NCBI GenBank assembly: GCA_902599625.1
Contig: CACKGF010000002.1
Coordinates: 271,406-335,405 of the forward strand
Source: an uncultured Pelagibacteraceae bacterium
Lineage (GTDB): Bacteria; Pseudomonadota; Alphaproteobacteria; Pelagibacterales; Pelagibacteraceae
Direction: 5' to 3'
DNA length: 64,000 bases
Both the position numbers and the translations under genes were made by a program. The stretch's first letter is position 1. Each line of letters begins with the position of its first letter. The notes beneath the pieces were generated by a model. That model did no database searches and was not told the DNA's origin. It was given only the letters and a program-made list of their open reading frames with translations. Below, piece by piece: positions 54,052 to 64,000 of the stretch.

Positions 54052-55883
54052 TCGTGGAAGAAATTATATATCTTTTTTGCAACTTTTTCTTCAACTCCTT
54101 CCACTGACTTAATCTCATCCAAACTAGCAGACTCCACTGCTCTTGCTGAACCAAAATGGTTAAGCAAAGCTCTTTTTCTAATTGATCCTATACCTTCTAT
54201 TTGATCCAATAAAGATTTACTTATACCTTTTTTTCTTCGAGCCCTGTGAGCGCTAATCGCAAACCTGTGAGACTCATCCCTTATTCTTTGAAGAAAAAAT
54301 AGGGTAGGGTCATTTTTTGAAAACTTATATTCTTTTCCATTATGAAAAAAAGTTTCATTTCCACTATTTCTAAACTTCCCTTTAGCAATCGCTATTAGTG
54401 GAATATCATGAAGTCCAAGTTCATTTAATGTCTCTCTTGCTACTGAATATTGACCTTTTCCTCCATCAACAAAAATAAGATCAGGAAATGAAAGATGACC
54501 TTCTTTTTCTTGCACCGCTTTTTTGAATCTTCTTGTAAGTACTTCTTTCATCATACCATAATCGTCTTGTTCATTTTTTTTCATTTTTATATTAAATTTC
54601 CTATATCTTTTTTTAATAAATCCCTCATCTCCGTAAGAAATTAATGCTCCAACACTATTTGTTCCTTGAATATGACTATTGTCGTAAACTTCAATAAGAT
54701 TAATATTTGTTTCTAAATTAAACTTTGCGACAACCGACTCAAATAGCTCTCTGTTATTTTGAGTTTCATGAAGCTTTCTATTTAAACTATCTTTTGCATT
54801 TTTAATTGCTTGATTAATTACTTTTAACTTAGAACCTTTTTTGGCTACTGAAATGTTCACTTGTTTCCTCTCTTTTTGTGAAAGAGTCTGTTCTATCAAA
54901 ATTTTCTCTTTAATTTCTTGGGATAGAATAATTGAGGATGGGACACTTTTATTTTCATAAAATTGTGAAACAAAAGAATTTAAAATATTGCTTAAATTTT
55001 CATCGGGATCATGTTTTGGAAAAAAAGCTTGATTACCCCAATTTTGTTTAGATCTGTAAAAGAATACTTGTATACAAGTTTGTCCAGATTCTTTATATGC
55101 CGCAATAACATCGGCCTCAATTAAGTTTGCTTCATTTATCCTTTGAGACGATTGAATTATGTTAAGCGATTTTATTCTATCTCTGAGAATTCCTGCTTTC
55201 TCAAAATCAAGACTCTCGCTAGCTTTTTCCATTTGATCGGATAAATTTTTTTGTATTTTTCTTGATTTACCAGAGACAAATTCAATAGCATCATCAACTG
55301 TTCTCTTGTATTCATTTTCATCAATATAACCAACACAAGGACCTGAGCATCTTTTGATCTGATATAAAATACAAGGTCGCTGTCTATTTTTAAAAACAGT
55401 ATCATCACAAACTCTAAGATGGAATATTTTTTGGATCATTTTTATAGTCCAGTTTGCAGATCCAGCAGATGCAAAAGGACCAAAATAAAAACCTTCCTTG
55501 GTCTTTTTACCTCTATGTCTTTTTATTTGAGACCACCTGTCTTTATTGCCGATAAAAATAAATGGAAAAGATTTGTCATCTCTTAGCAAGATATTAAACT
55601 TTGGTTTATGTTTTTTTATAAGATTAGCTTCAAGAAGCAGTGCCTCACTTTCATTTGATGTAGTTGTGATCTCAATTTTTCGTGTTTGAGATAGCATTCT
55701 CTCAGTTCTAATAATATGATTTTTTTCCGATACATAACTTTTGAGTCTGTTAGGCAGGTTTTTTGCTTTACCAACATAAAGAATTTGATCTTTATCACTC
55801 AGCATTTTGTAAACACCTGGAAGCTTTGGAATTAAAGGTAACTCTTTCTTTATGATTTCTTTTCCAATTTCAGAACTAATCAT
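54048..55883 (-). CDS. uvrC: Excinuclease ABC subunit C
   Basis: About 611 residues from the ATG at 55883; the frame is open to 55913 inside folB. The N-terminal GIY-YIG nuclease domain ([20 protein letters not shown]), the UvrB-binding UVR motif near residue 200 ([20 protein letters not shown]), the RNase H-like second nuclease domain ([19 protein letters not shown] and FVDGGKGQ) and the C-terminal helix-hairpin-helix ([18 protein letters not shown]) are all present. It makes both incisions in nucleotide excision repair with UvrB, encoded three genes upstream. Confidence 0.95.
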   Translation of the reverse strand: MISSEIGKEIIKKELPLIPKLPGVYKMLSDKDQILYVGKAKNLPNRLKSYVSEKNHIIRTERMLSQTRKIEITTTSNESEALLLEANLIKKHKPKFNILLRDDKSFPFIFIGNKDRWSQIKRHRGKKTKEGFYFGPFASAGSANWTIKMIQKIFHLRVCDDTVFKNRQRPCILYQIKRCSGPCVGYIDENEYKRTVDDAIEFVSGKSRKIQKNLSDQMEKASESLDFEKAGILRDRIKSLNIIQSSQRINEANLIEADVIAAYKESGQTCIQVFFYRSKQNWGNQAFFPKHDPDENLSNILNSFVSQFYENKSVPSSIILSQEIKEKILIEQTLSQKERKQVNISVAKKGSKLKVINQAIKNAKDSLNRKLHETQNNRELFESVVAKFNLETNINLIEVYDNSHIQGTNSVGALISYGDEGFIKKRYRKFNIKMKKNEQDDYGMMKEVLTRRFKKAVQEKEGHLSFPDLIFVDGGKGQYSVARETLNELGLHDIPLIAIAKGKFRNSGNETFFHNGKEYKFSKNDPTLFFLQRIRDESHRFAISAHRARRKKGISKSLLDQIEGIGSIRKRALLNHFGSARAVESASLDEIKSVEGVEEKVAKKIYNFFHE

Positions 55884-56295
55884 GACTTCTTTTTTTTGAG
55901 ATTTGTATCCCAACAGAAGAGCAATCTCTCATAATCTCGAGTTTTTCTATTTGAAGGCTTATTTTATCTATTCTTTTATCTTTAAAAAGTTCATCAAAAA
56001 CATCTTCTGCTAATGTTTCAAGAAAATTGTAATGTTTTTTTTTAACAAGTTTTTTAATTAGTCTTACAACTTTTGCGTAATTTACAATTGATTTAATATC
56101 CTTATCACTTGATGGTTTTTTGTCTACATAATCTATTTCAAGTGAAAATTTTACTTTTTGTTTTTTTTCTTTTTCAAAGTCAAAATATCCAATTTTAAGA
56201 TCTAGTAGTAATTCTTTTATAAGAACTTTTTTTTCATAATTAAAAAGCTTTTTAGATTTATTAATTTTTACGATTTTTAAATTACTTCTTTTCAT
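55876..56295 (-). CDS. folB: Dihydroneopterin aldolase
   Basis: A 139-residue FolB-like protein of folate synthesis. The tunnel-fold core begins at [31 protein letters not shown] near residue 24, with the segment [14 protein letters not shown] near 89 and the C-terminal catalytic-region strand. The first 20 residues are a lysine-rich extension. It overlaps the SDR gene by 4 bp and uvrC by 8 bp. The folB-plus-pteridine-reductase-like pair supports a folate/pterin role for both. Confidence 0.82.
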   Translation of the reverse strand: MKRSNLKIVKINKSKKLFNYEKKVLIKELLLDLKIGYFDFEKEKKQKVKFSLEIDYVDKKPSSDKDIKSIVNYAKVVRLIKKLVKKKHYNFLETLAEDVFDELFKDKRIDKISLQIEKLEIMRDCSSVGIQISKKRSHD

Positions 56296-57047
56296 TCCTT
56301 ACCTCTCAAGACATCTGGTGTTTGCCAGTTTAAGCTTTGACCACTATCGATTGAAATTACTTGCCCTGTAATAGATCTATTTTTAATAAAAAAGTCAACA
56401 GCACTACATATTTCTTCTACGTCTACTTGTTTTTTTAAAAGCGTTGAGAGATATTGCCTTCTAAAGTGGCCTTTTGATTGTCTTTTATTTTTAATCGTTG
56501 GTCCAGGTGCTATTCCGTTAACTCTTACACGAGGTGCAAGACTCATGGCACTAGTTTTAGTCAAAGTATAAAGACCTGTTTTACTTAAAGTATATGAAAA
56601 AAAAAAGGGGGTAAGTTTAAAAACTCTTTGATCAATTATGTTTATTATGTTGTTATTTTTTCCTTTTATACTTTTTCCAAATTCTCTTGATAATATTGCC
56701 GGAGCTTTAAGATTAATAGATAAATGTTTTTCCCAACTACTTGAATTGAAATTTTCTAGTTTATCGTTCTCAAAAATTGAAGCATTATTTATTAAACAAT
56801 CAAAGTATTTTAGTTTCGATTTTGCAAATTTTACTATCTTTTTTAAATCTTTTTCTTTTCCTAAATCACCCTTAACAAGATAAACCTTTGATCCTCTTTT
56901 AATTAGTTCTTTTTTTAAATTTTCAGCTTTCGATTTTGATTTATTATAATGAATGACTATATCTTTATTAATTCCAGATAAACTTCTAGCGATTGCAGCA
57001 CCTATTCTAGTTGCTCCCCCAGTAATTATTATTTTTTGTGCTTCCAC
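56292..57047 (-). CDS. Short-chain dehydrogenase, FolM/pteridine reductase-like
   Basis: A 251-residue SDR with NADPH loop [13 protein letters not shown] (residues 8-20), [10 protein letters not shown] near 90 and the catalytic Tyr-x3-Lys in [10 protein letters not shown] near 155, preceded by the [12 protein letters not shown] segment typical of pteridine-reductase-like SDRs. Together with adjacent folB it probably reduces dihydrofolate or a pterin. A FolM-type reductase might supply a dihydrofolate reductase activity; whether folA or thyX exists elsewhere cannot be seen. Starts with GTG at 57047 inside the end of uvrB (19-bp overlap). Confidence 0.82.
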   Translation of the reverse strand: MEAQKIIITGGATRIGAAIARSLSGINKDIVIHYNKSKSKAENLKKELIKRGSKVYLVKGDLGKEKDLKKIVKFAKSKLKYFDCLINNASIFENDKLENFNSSSWEKHLSINLKAPAILSREFGKSIKGKNNNIINIIDQRVFKLTPFFFSYTLSKTGLYTLTKTSAMSLAPRVRVNGIAPGPTIKNKRQSKGHFRRQYLSTLLKKQVDVEEICSAVDFFIKNRSITGQVISIDSGQSLNWQTPDVLRGKE

Positions 57048-59203
57048 TTTTTATCTCTTTTTTTAGTTACCTTAGTTCCTGGCATTCCCAGAGTGGATCT
57101 ACCTTTAGGATAAAGCTTATTTTTTACATCATATTGTCTTATTTTAGGATTTAAAGTAATTTCAAGTTCAGTACTTTCCAATTTTCTAATTTCATCTCTT
57201 AATTTAGCCGCTTCTTCAAACTCTAAGTTAGATGCAGCATCTTTCATTTTTTTATTTAAACCCTTCAAGTGTTTTTTTAAATTGCCACCTATATTTGATC
57301 CCTCACTAATTTTTACGTAATCTTTTTCGTAAACACTTTCTAAAATATCGCTTATTTCTTTTTTAATTGATTTGGCATCAATTTTATTTTTTTTGTTATA
57401 ATCTAATTGAATTTCCCTCCTTCTTTTTGTCTCCAGTATTGCTTTTTTAATACTTTTTGTTTCTTTATCTGCATATAAGATTACTTTCCCTTCGACATTT
57501 CTTGCAGCCCTTCCAATTGTTTGAATTAGAGATGTTTCAGATCTTAGAAACCCTTCTTTATCTGCATCTAAAATACCAACCAATGCACATTCAGGTATAT
57601 CAAGCCCTTCTCTTAATAAGTTAATTCCAACTAAAACATCAAAAACACCCATACGAAGATCACGCATAATTTCTATCCTTTCAAGTGTGTCAATATCTGA
57701 ATGAAGATACCTAACTTTAATTCCATTCTCATGGAGATACTCAGTCAAATCCTCTGCCATTTTTTTTGTTAAAGTGGTAACTAGAACTCTATAATTTTTT
57801 TCAACAACTTTTTTACACTCGTGCATTAAATCATCTACCTGATTTTTTGCTGGTCTTACCTCTACCTCTGGATCAATTAATCCAGTGGGTCTAATAACTT
57901 GGTCTATATATTTACCTTTTGTTTGCTCTAGTTCCCACGGTCCTGGGGTTGCTGAAACAAAGATGGTTTGTGTTCTCATTAAATCCCACTCTTCAAATTT
58001 TAATGGCCTATTATCCATACATGAAGGTAATCTGAATCCATATTCAGCAAGTGTACTTTTTCTTGATCTATCTCCCTTATACATTCCATTTAATTGAGGA
58101 ACGGTTACATGAGACTCGTCAACAAATATAATTGCATTATCTGGAAAGTACTCAAATAGAGTTGGTGGAGGTTCACCTGGTTTTCTACCAGATAAAAATC
58201 TTGAATAGTTCTCAATTCCCGCGCAAGATCCAGTAGCCTCTATCATTTCTAAGTCAAACTTTGTTCTCTCCTCTAGTCTTTGTGCTTCTAATAACTTATT
58301 TTCAGATTTATGTTTTTTAAGAGTAAGTTCTAATTCTTTTCGGATATTTATCACTGCCTGCTCTACAGTAGGCTTTGGTGTAATGTAGTGACTGTTTGCA
58401 TAAACTTTTATTAAGTTTAAATCTCTGACCTTATCACCGGTCAAAGGATCAAACTCTTCTATTTGCTCAAGTTTATTTCCAAAGAGACTTATTCTCCAGG
58501 CTCTATCTTCTAGATGTGAGGGAAAAATTTCAAGATTTTCACCTCTTACTCTAAAAGTGCCTCTATAAAAGTTTTGATCATTCCTTTTGTATTGCAAAGC
58601 AACAAAAGATTTAATTATTTGTTCCCTGTTATATTCATAATTTTTTTGAAGTGTTAATGTCATTTTACTATAAGCTTCTACGGAACCTAATCCGTAAATA
58701 CATGACACACTCGCAACAATAAGTACGTCGTCTCTTTCTAGCAAAGATCTTGTTGCTGAGTGACGCATTCTATCAATCTGTTCATTTATTGAAGCTTCTT
58801 TTTCGATATATGTATCTGACCTTGGTACGTATGCTTCAGGGGTATAGTAGTCATAATATGAAACAAAATACTCCACAGCATTTTCAGGAAAAAAAGTTTT
58901 CATTTCGCCGTAAAGTTGAGCAGCTAATGTTTTGTTTGGGGCTAATATTAAAGCTGGTCTATTCGTAGCTTCAATAACTTTTGCCATTGTGAAAGTTTTA
59001 CCTGATCCTGTAACCCCCAACAAAACTTGATTAAATTGTTCTTTATTAGCCCCAGAGACCAGTTTTTTAATTGCTTCTGGTTGATCACCTGCGGGTGTAA
59101 AATTTGAAATTATTTTAAACTTCTTTCCTCCCTCAAGTTTTCCACTGATTTGTGGTTTTTTTCCCTCTAAATCGGTAATTAAATCTTGATATGTATTTTG
59201 CAT
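57029..59203 (-). CDS. uvrB: Excinuclease ABC subunit B
   Basis: A 724-residue damage-verifying helicase-like subunit. Walker [13 protein letters not shown] near residue 63, the beta-hairpin [21 protein letters not shown] near 117, DEXX-box [10 protein letters not shown] near 349, helicase motif [12 protein letters not shown] near 552 and the C-terminal UVR domain ([20 protein letters not shown]) are seen. About 28 extra N-terminal residues and a basic tail are typical of alphaproteobacteria. First gene of the leftward uvrB-folM-folB-uvrC-pgsA run. Confidence 0.96.
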   Translation of the reverse strand: MQNTYQDLITDLEGKKPQISGKLEGGKKFKIISNFTPAGDQPEAIKKLVSGANKEQFNQVLLGVTGSGKTFTMAKVIEATNRPALILAPNKTLAAQLYGEMKTFFPENAVEYFVSYYDYYTPEAYVPRSDTYIEKEASINEQIDRMRHSATRSLLERDDVLIVASVSCIYGLGSVEAYSKMTLTLQKNYEYNREQIIKSFVALQYKRNDQNFYRGTFRVRGENLEIFPSHLEDRAWRISLFGNKLEQIEEFDPLTGDKVRDLNLIKVYANSHYITPKPTVEQAVINIRKELELTLKKHKSENKLLEAQRLEERTKFDLEMIEATGSCAGIENYSRFLSGRKPGEPPPTLFEYFPDNAIIFVDESHVTVPQLNGMYKGDRSRKSTLAEYGFRLPSCMDNRPLKFEEWDLMRTQTIFVSATPGPWELEQTKGKYIDQVIRPTGLIDPEVEVRPAKNQVDDLMHECKKVVEKNYRVLVTTLTKKMAEDLTEYLHENGIKVRYLHSDIDTLERIEIMRDLRMGVFDVLVGINLLREGLDIPECALVGILDADKEGFLRSETSLIQTIGRAARNVEGKVILYADKETKSIKKAILETKRRREIQLDYNKKNKIDAKSIKKEISDILESVYEKDYVKISEGSNIGGNLKKHLKGLNKKMKDAASNLEFEEAAKLRDEIRKLESTELEITLNPKIRQYDVKNKLYPKGRSTLGMPGTKVTKKRDKKWKHKK

Positions 59204-59227
59204 ATATTAAACAAAGTAATAAAATAA

Positions 59228-60439
<1,212 letters not shown>

Positions 60440-60442
60440 AAT

Positions 60443-61387
60443 TTAACCTGCTAGATATTTTTCTGCCTCTAAAGCAGCCATACATCCCATACCTGCCGCT
60501 GTAACAGCTTGTCTAAAAATTTTGTCTTTAACATCTCCGGCCGCAAATATTCCTGGAACGTTTGTTTCTGTGGAGTCTGGCTTTGTAATCAAATAGCCTT
60601 CCTTATCCATTTTTAATTGATCTTTAAACAGTTGAGTTGCAGGATCATGGCCAATCGCAATAAATAGCCCATCGATTTTTAAATCACTTGTTTTGTTATT
60701 CTTTACATTCTTGATTTTTAAACCTTTAACATTTTTAGGATCATCATCCCCAATAATTTCCTCAACGACTGAATCCCAAATAATCTCAATTTTTTCGTTA
60801 TCCATAAGCTTTTTTTGCAGCATTTTTTCTGCTCGTAACTTATCTCTTCTATGTATTAGTTTTACCTTTGATGCAAATTTTGTGAGAAACATCGCTTCTT
60901 CAACGGCAGCATTTCCACCACCAACTACTGCAACAGTTTTTTCTTTAAAAAAGAAACCGTCACATGTAGCACATGCAGAAACCCCAAAACCCCTAAATTT
61001 TTTTTCAGACTCAAGGTTTAGCCATCTTGCCTGAGCGCCTGTAGAGATGATAATTGAGTCTGCAGTATATTTTTTACCACTTTCACCCAAAGCTTCAAAA
61101 GGTTTAGACTTAAAATTAACAGATGAGATATGATCTTCAATCATTTCAGTTCCAACAGCTTTAGCTTGATCTTTCATTTGGTCCATTAGCCAAGGCCCTT
61201 GAATTACTTTTGCAAATCCAGGATAATTTTCCACATCAGTTGTTGTAGTTAACTGTCCACCAGGTTCCATTCCATGAACTAAAACTGGATTTAACATAGC
61301 TCTTGCAGCATAAACTGCCGCTGTATATCCGGCTGGGCCAGACCCAATTATTAACACTTTTGTGTGTTTAGTTGGATTTTGATTCAT
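60443..61387 (-). CDS. trxB: Thioredoxin-disulfide reductase
   Basis: A 314-residue FAD enzyme that reduces thioredoxin with NADPH. FAD loop IIGSGPAGYTAAVYAARA (residues 13-30), redox pair CATCDG near 138, NADPH loop VVGGGNAAVEEA near 155 and C-terminal GIFAAGDVKDKIFRQAVTAAGMG near 280. Length is normal. Divergent from the ELM1-family gene across 21 bp. Confidence 0.96.
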   Translation of the reverse strand: MNQNPTKHTKVLIIGSGPAGYTAAVYAARAMLNPVLVHGMEPGGQLTTTTDVENYPGFAKVIQGPWLMDQMKDQAKAVGTEMIEDHISSVNFKSKPFEALGESGKKYTADSIIISTGAQARWLNLESEKKFRGFGVSACATCDGFFFKEKTVAVVGGGNAAVEEAMFLTKFASKVKLIHRRDKLRAEKMLQKKLMDNEKIEIIWDSVVEEIIGDDDPKNVKGLKIKNVKNNKTSDLKIDGLFIAIGHDPATQLFKDQLKMDKEGYLITKPDSTETNVPGIFAAGDVKDKIFRQAVTAAGMGCMAALEAEKYLAG

Positions 61388-61408
61388 ATCAAAGCTATAT
61401 AGTAATTT

Positions 61409-62344
61409 ATGTCTAAATTAAAAGGGTTATTATTAACAGAGGGAATGCATGGCATGATAAGTCAAGTCGAGGGTTTGGCTAAAGCATTAGACATTGATTA
61501 CACTCACCAAAAAGTTGAATTAAACATGTTTACAAAACTTTTTCCCCCAAAAATAACTCCTATTTCAAATTTATTTTTTAAAAAGTTCACAGTACCAGAA
61601 ATTGATTTAATTATTTCATGTGGAAGAAAAAGCGTCATACCTTCGCTATATCTAAAAAAGAATTCAACTAAAAAAATTGTGAATATTCATATTCAGGATC
61701 CTAAAGTTTCATTATCAAATTTTGATTATGTGATTGTACCTGAGCATGATGGATTGAATGGCAAAAACATTATTAGCTCCAAAGGTGCTTTACACTATCT
61801 TACTTTAACAGAAATTGAAAAAAATCATAATTACTTAATTGATAAAATTAATAAAAACAAACAACAAATACTTCTAGTTTTAGGAGGTCCCAATAAATAT
61901 TATAATTATGATAAAAAAAACTTGAGTAAAATTTTTGAAAATATTAAAAAATTAGCAGAAAAAAATAATCTTCAAATTATTATTATTCCCTCCATGAGAA
62001 CTCCAGCTGACGCCATTGATTACGCGAATAAATTCTTTGGAAGTGAAAATCTTGTTATTCAAAATGTTGATAAAAAAGCTTATTTAAGTGGCCTATCGAT
62101 TGCTAAATTTTTAGTAGTTACTTGCGACTCGACGTCAATGATTTCTGAAGCAGCTTTAACCGGAAAACCAATATATGTAGCTCAAATACCACCAAAAAGG
62201 GATGACCACAGGTTCAGGCAATTTAGGGACTTGTTTAGTAAATTAAATATTATAAAGAATTTAGAAAGTAGTTTAGATATATGGAAATATGAAAAACTTG
62301 ATGAAACTAATAGAATTGCAAATTTAATAAAACAGAAATTGTAA
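61409..62344 (+). CDS. ELM1/GtrOC1 family protein (mitochondrial fission ELM1-like, DUF1022)
   Basis: A 311-residue protein with glycosyltransferase-B-like halves. LLLTEGMHGMISQVEGLAKAL (residues 8-28), ISCGRKSVIPSLYLKK near 71, IQDPKVSLSNFDYVIVPEHDGL near 97-117 and VTCDSTSMISEAALTGKPIY near 235-254 match the DUF1022/ELM1 family, whose plant members act in mitochondrial fission. The bacterial role is unknown; a sugar-transfer activity at the envelope is possible. Coupled to the next gene by one base (TAATG). Confidence 0.82.
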   Translation: MSKLKGLLLTEGMHGMISQVEGLAKALDIDYTHQKVELNMFTKLFPPKITPISNLFFKKFTVPEIDLIISCGRKSVIPSLYLKKNSTKKIVNIHIQDPKVSLSNFDYVIVPEHDGLNGKNIISSKGALHYLTLTEIEKNHNYLIDKINKNKQQILLVLGGPNKYYNYDKKNLSKIFENIKKLAEKNNLQIIIIPSMRTPADAIDYANKFFGSENLVIQNVDKKAYLSGLSIAKFLVVTCDSTSMISEAALTGKPIYVAQIPPKRDDHRFRQFRDLFSKLNIIKNLESSLDIWKYEKLDETNRIANLIKQKL

Positions 62345-63006
62345 TGTCATTTTTAAATTCTTTACAAAATAAATTAAAGAAGTTTGACGATCCATTTTTA
62401 CATTGGGAATTAGACAAACCTCTTACTGAAGAACAAATCAACGAAATAGTCAAAGCTGATATTGCAAATCCTATTGAACATGATTTGAATTATGATGGGA
62501 CAAGAGCCATTGATGGCGGAGCTCCAGAATTTAGAAAAGGGTTATCTCATGGTGGAAAAGCGCTTAAGTTTAGATGTTTTATAACAAAAGATAATTCAAA
62601 TGAATTCCCAAACTTAATGAAATTGATTAAAGAGCTTCAGAGTAAAGAAGCTCATGAAAAAGTTTCTAAACTTGTTGGTAAAGATTTATCAAATTCTTAT
62701 GTAAGAGTTGAAGTCATATGTGATAGGAAAGGTTTTTGGTTAAAACCTCATTGTGATATTGAAGAAAAATTAATGTCGTGTTTGTTATTTGTTAATAAAA
62801 CAAATGAAAGTGAAGACTTAGGAACTGACTTTTACAATAATGACCTGAAAAAAGTAAAGACAATGCCTTATAAAGATAATTATGGTTATTTTTTCACTAG
62901 TGGCCCAGGTACATGGCATGGTATGGAAAAAAAAGAAATTCGTAAAGAGAGAAGATGCCTACAAGTGAACTACGTAACTTTTAAAACTGATTGGAAAGTT
63001 GACTAG
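62344..63006 (+). CDS. 2-oxoglutarate/Fe(II) oxygenase-like protein
   Basis: A 220-residue protein with a probable double-stranded beta-helix: iron ligands HxD in KPHCDIEEKLMS (His136, Asp138) and a distal His in GTWHGMEKKEIRKERR (His192), followed by an Arg eight to twelve residues later that could bind 2-oxoglutarate. It lacks a signal peptide or membrane segment. Substrate unknown; proteins of this kind hydroxylate amino acids, peptides or sugars. One-base overlap with the ELM1-family gene suggests a shared task. End overlaps carB by 4 bp. Confidence 0.65.
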   Translation: MSFLNSLQNKLKKFDDPFLHWELDKPLTEEQINEIVKADIANPIEHDLNYDGTRAIDGGAPEFRKGLSHGGKALKFRCFITKDNSNEFPNLMKLIKELQSKEAHEKVSKLVGKDLSNSYVRVEVICDRKGFWLKPHCDIEEKLMSCLLFVNKTNESEDLGTDFYNNDLKKVKTMPYKDNYGYFFTSGPGTWHGMEKKEIRKERRCLQVNYVTFKTDWKVD

Positions 63007-64000
63007 ATATCCTGAAGAGATTTAACGCCTAACTTTTTAGTTTTCAGAGATTTAATAGCTTCTAAAAAAGAATAAGCAGTTGACATGTTTGTGCAATAGG
63101 GGATTTTGTTTGCCAATGCTCCTCTTCTTAACGCTTTTGCGTCGTTAATTCTGTGTTCACTATTTCCTCCTCCAGTATTAATTACCAAAGAAATTTTTTT
63201 TGAATTTAAAACATCAACAATATGTGGTCGACCACTACTTACTTTGTTAATTGTTTTGCATTTAATACCGTTATTATTCAAAACCTTTGAAGTTCCTTTT
63301 GTTCCTGAAATAGTAAAACCAAATTTTTTTAATCTTTGCGCTATTCCTATTATTTCCTGCTTATGCGAGTCTTTCACAGATAGAAATGCCATACCTCCTA
63401 CTGGCAAAGAATTAGAGGCAGCAATTTGACTTTTTGCTACTGCCATCCCAAAATCTTCGTCAAAACCCATAACCTCACCGGTCGATTTCATTTCAGGACC
63501 AAGCAAGACATCGCTATCCGGAAACTTATTAAATGGAAAGACAGCTTCTTTAACAGCATATCTCTTATTTTTCTTGTATTTCAAATTGTATTTAAAAAGT
63601 TTTTCTCCAGCCATTATTCTAGAGGCAATTTTAGCTAAAGGGATACCGTTAGCTTTTGAAACAAATGGAACAGTTCTGCTCGCTCGCGGATTCACTTCTA
63701 TAACAAAAATTTCATCTTTTTTAATTGCAAATTGAATATTTAAAAAACCTTTAACACTCATAGCCAAAGCTAATTTTCTTGTTTGAATCTTTATCTCTTT
63801 TAATATGTTCTCTTTAATTGATACTGGCGGCAAACAGCAAGCAGAGTCTCCAGAATGTATTCCTGCTTCTTCTATATGTTGCATAATACCTGCAACGTAA
63901 ACATCTTTTCCATCTGCAATCGCATCAACATCAACTTCCATTGCATTATCAATAAACTTATCAATTAAAATTGGATTATTTTCAGACGCATCAAAAGCCT
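63003..64000 (-). CDS. carB: Carbamoyl-phosphate synthase large subunit, C-terminal part (cut by window edge)
   Basis: About 331 codons of CarB remain; the gene begins beyond the right edge. The frame is open to base 64000 and reads NNPILIDKFIDNAMEVDVDAIADG across the ATG at 63941, which is internal. The second ATP-grasp domain end (FVIEVNPRASRTVPFVSKANG) and the C-terminal MGS-like allosteric domain (LKKFGFTISGTKGTSKVL, VINTGGG) are seen. It makes carbamoyl phosphate for pyrimidines and arginine. Stop overlaps the oxygenase-like gene by 4 bp. Confidence 0.95.
   Translation of the reverse strand, partial: AFDASENNPILIDKFIDNAMEVDVDAIADGKDVYVAGIMQHIEEAGIHSGDSACCLPPVSIKENILKEIKIQTRKLALAMSVKGFLNIQFAIKKDEIFVIEVNPRASRTVPFVSKANGIPLAKIASRIMAGEKLFKYNLKYKKNKRYAVKEAVFPFNKFPDSDVLLGPEMKSTGEVMGFDEDFGMAVAKSQIAASNSLPVGGMAFLSVKDSHKQEIIGIAQRLKKFGFTISGTKGTSKVLNNNGIKCKTINKVSSGRPHIVDVLNSKKISLVINTGGGNSEHRINDAKALRRGALANKIPYCTNMSTAYSFLEAIKSLKTKKLGVKSLQDI

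Overview
The window is a strongly A+T-rich, gene-dense stretch of a streamlined marine alphaproteobacterium. Everything points to SAR11 (Pelagibacterales): lysine- and asparagine-rich proteins, almost no intergenic DNA, alphaproteobacterial gene order (coxB-coxA-ctaB-ctaG-coxC-surf1, F0 genes with a b' subunit, petABC, lgt-midA-pgeF, prs-rplY-pth-ychF), a CcrM-type GANTC methyltransferase, and a carotenoid/retinal set (crtI, crtB, crtY, blh). The assignment is by recognition of families and order; no database was searched. I count 69 protein genes (two cut by the window edges, pgi and carB) and one tRNA. No insertion sequence, prophage, CRISPR array, rRNA or long repeat was seen, and no gap between genes exceeds 300 bases.

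Layout. 1-8.1 kb: end of pgi, rsmD and purD, a DUF2093 gene, then a leftward lipid A block (lpxL-lpxK-waaA-msbA) ending in ubiA. 8.1-11.8 kb: a DUF2721 membrane protein, a quinone oxidoreductase, a pirin, a HAD hydrolase and rsmE. 11.8-18.7 kb: the rightward aa3 cytochrome oxidase operon, including a 40-residue membrane gene between ctaB and ctaG, closing with thrC. 31.1 to 18.7 kb, leftward: one tightly packed run of fifteen genes: DUF721, a DsbA-like protein, an unusually short smc, atpI-B-E-F'-F, crtI-crtB-crtY-blh, ispH, thrB, rnhA. 31-38 kb: mutY and a flavin monooxygenase rightward; ccrM, rnhB and a uracil-DNA glycosylase leftward; a TPR protein and ispE rightward. 38-41.3 kb: tRNA-Gln(TTG), a CCA-adding/poly(A) polymerase-type gene, greA, hemF, trmL. 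41.4-43.9 kb: the bc1 complex (petABC). 43.9-49.9 kb: ychF, pth, rplY, prs, pgeF, midA, lgt leftward. 49.9-53.5 kb: ubiK, a MarR-response regulator-histidine kinase cassette, and ilvE. 53.5-59.2 kb: pgsA, uvrC, folB, a FolM-like reductase, uvrB leftward. 59.2-64 kb: an aspartate aminotransferase, trxB, an ELM1-family gene with a 2OG-Fe(II) oxygenase-like gene, and the end of carB.

How it fits together. Much of the window serves energy conversion: cytochrome oxidase and its heme/copper assembly factors, bc1, the F0 part of ATP synthase, ubiquinone genes (ubiA, ubiK), and the pathway from isoprenoid precursors (ispE, ispH) through phytoene, lycopene and beta-carotene to retinal, the chromophore of proteorhodopsin. 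The rhodopsin gene and crtE are not in the window.

The strongest leads are: an SMC protein about one third shorter than usual in which I see no hinge domain; a good sigma70-like promoter for ccrM with GANTC, the enzyme's own target, between and overlapping its -35 and -10 boxes; a near-perfect 22-bp palindrome carrying opposed TATAAT boxes ahead of petA; retinal genes merged with ispH and lying directly after the F0 genes; and very close packing, with all eleven convergent gene pairs overlapping or lying within 4 bp.
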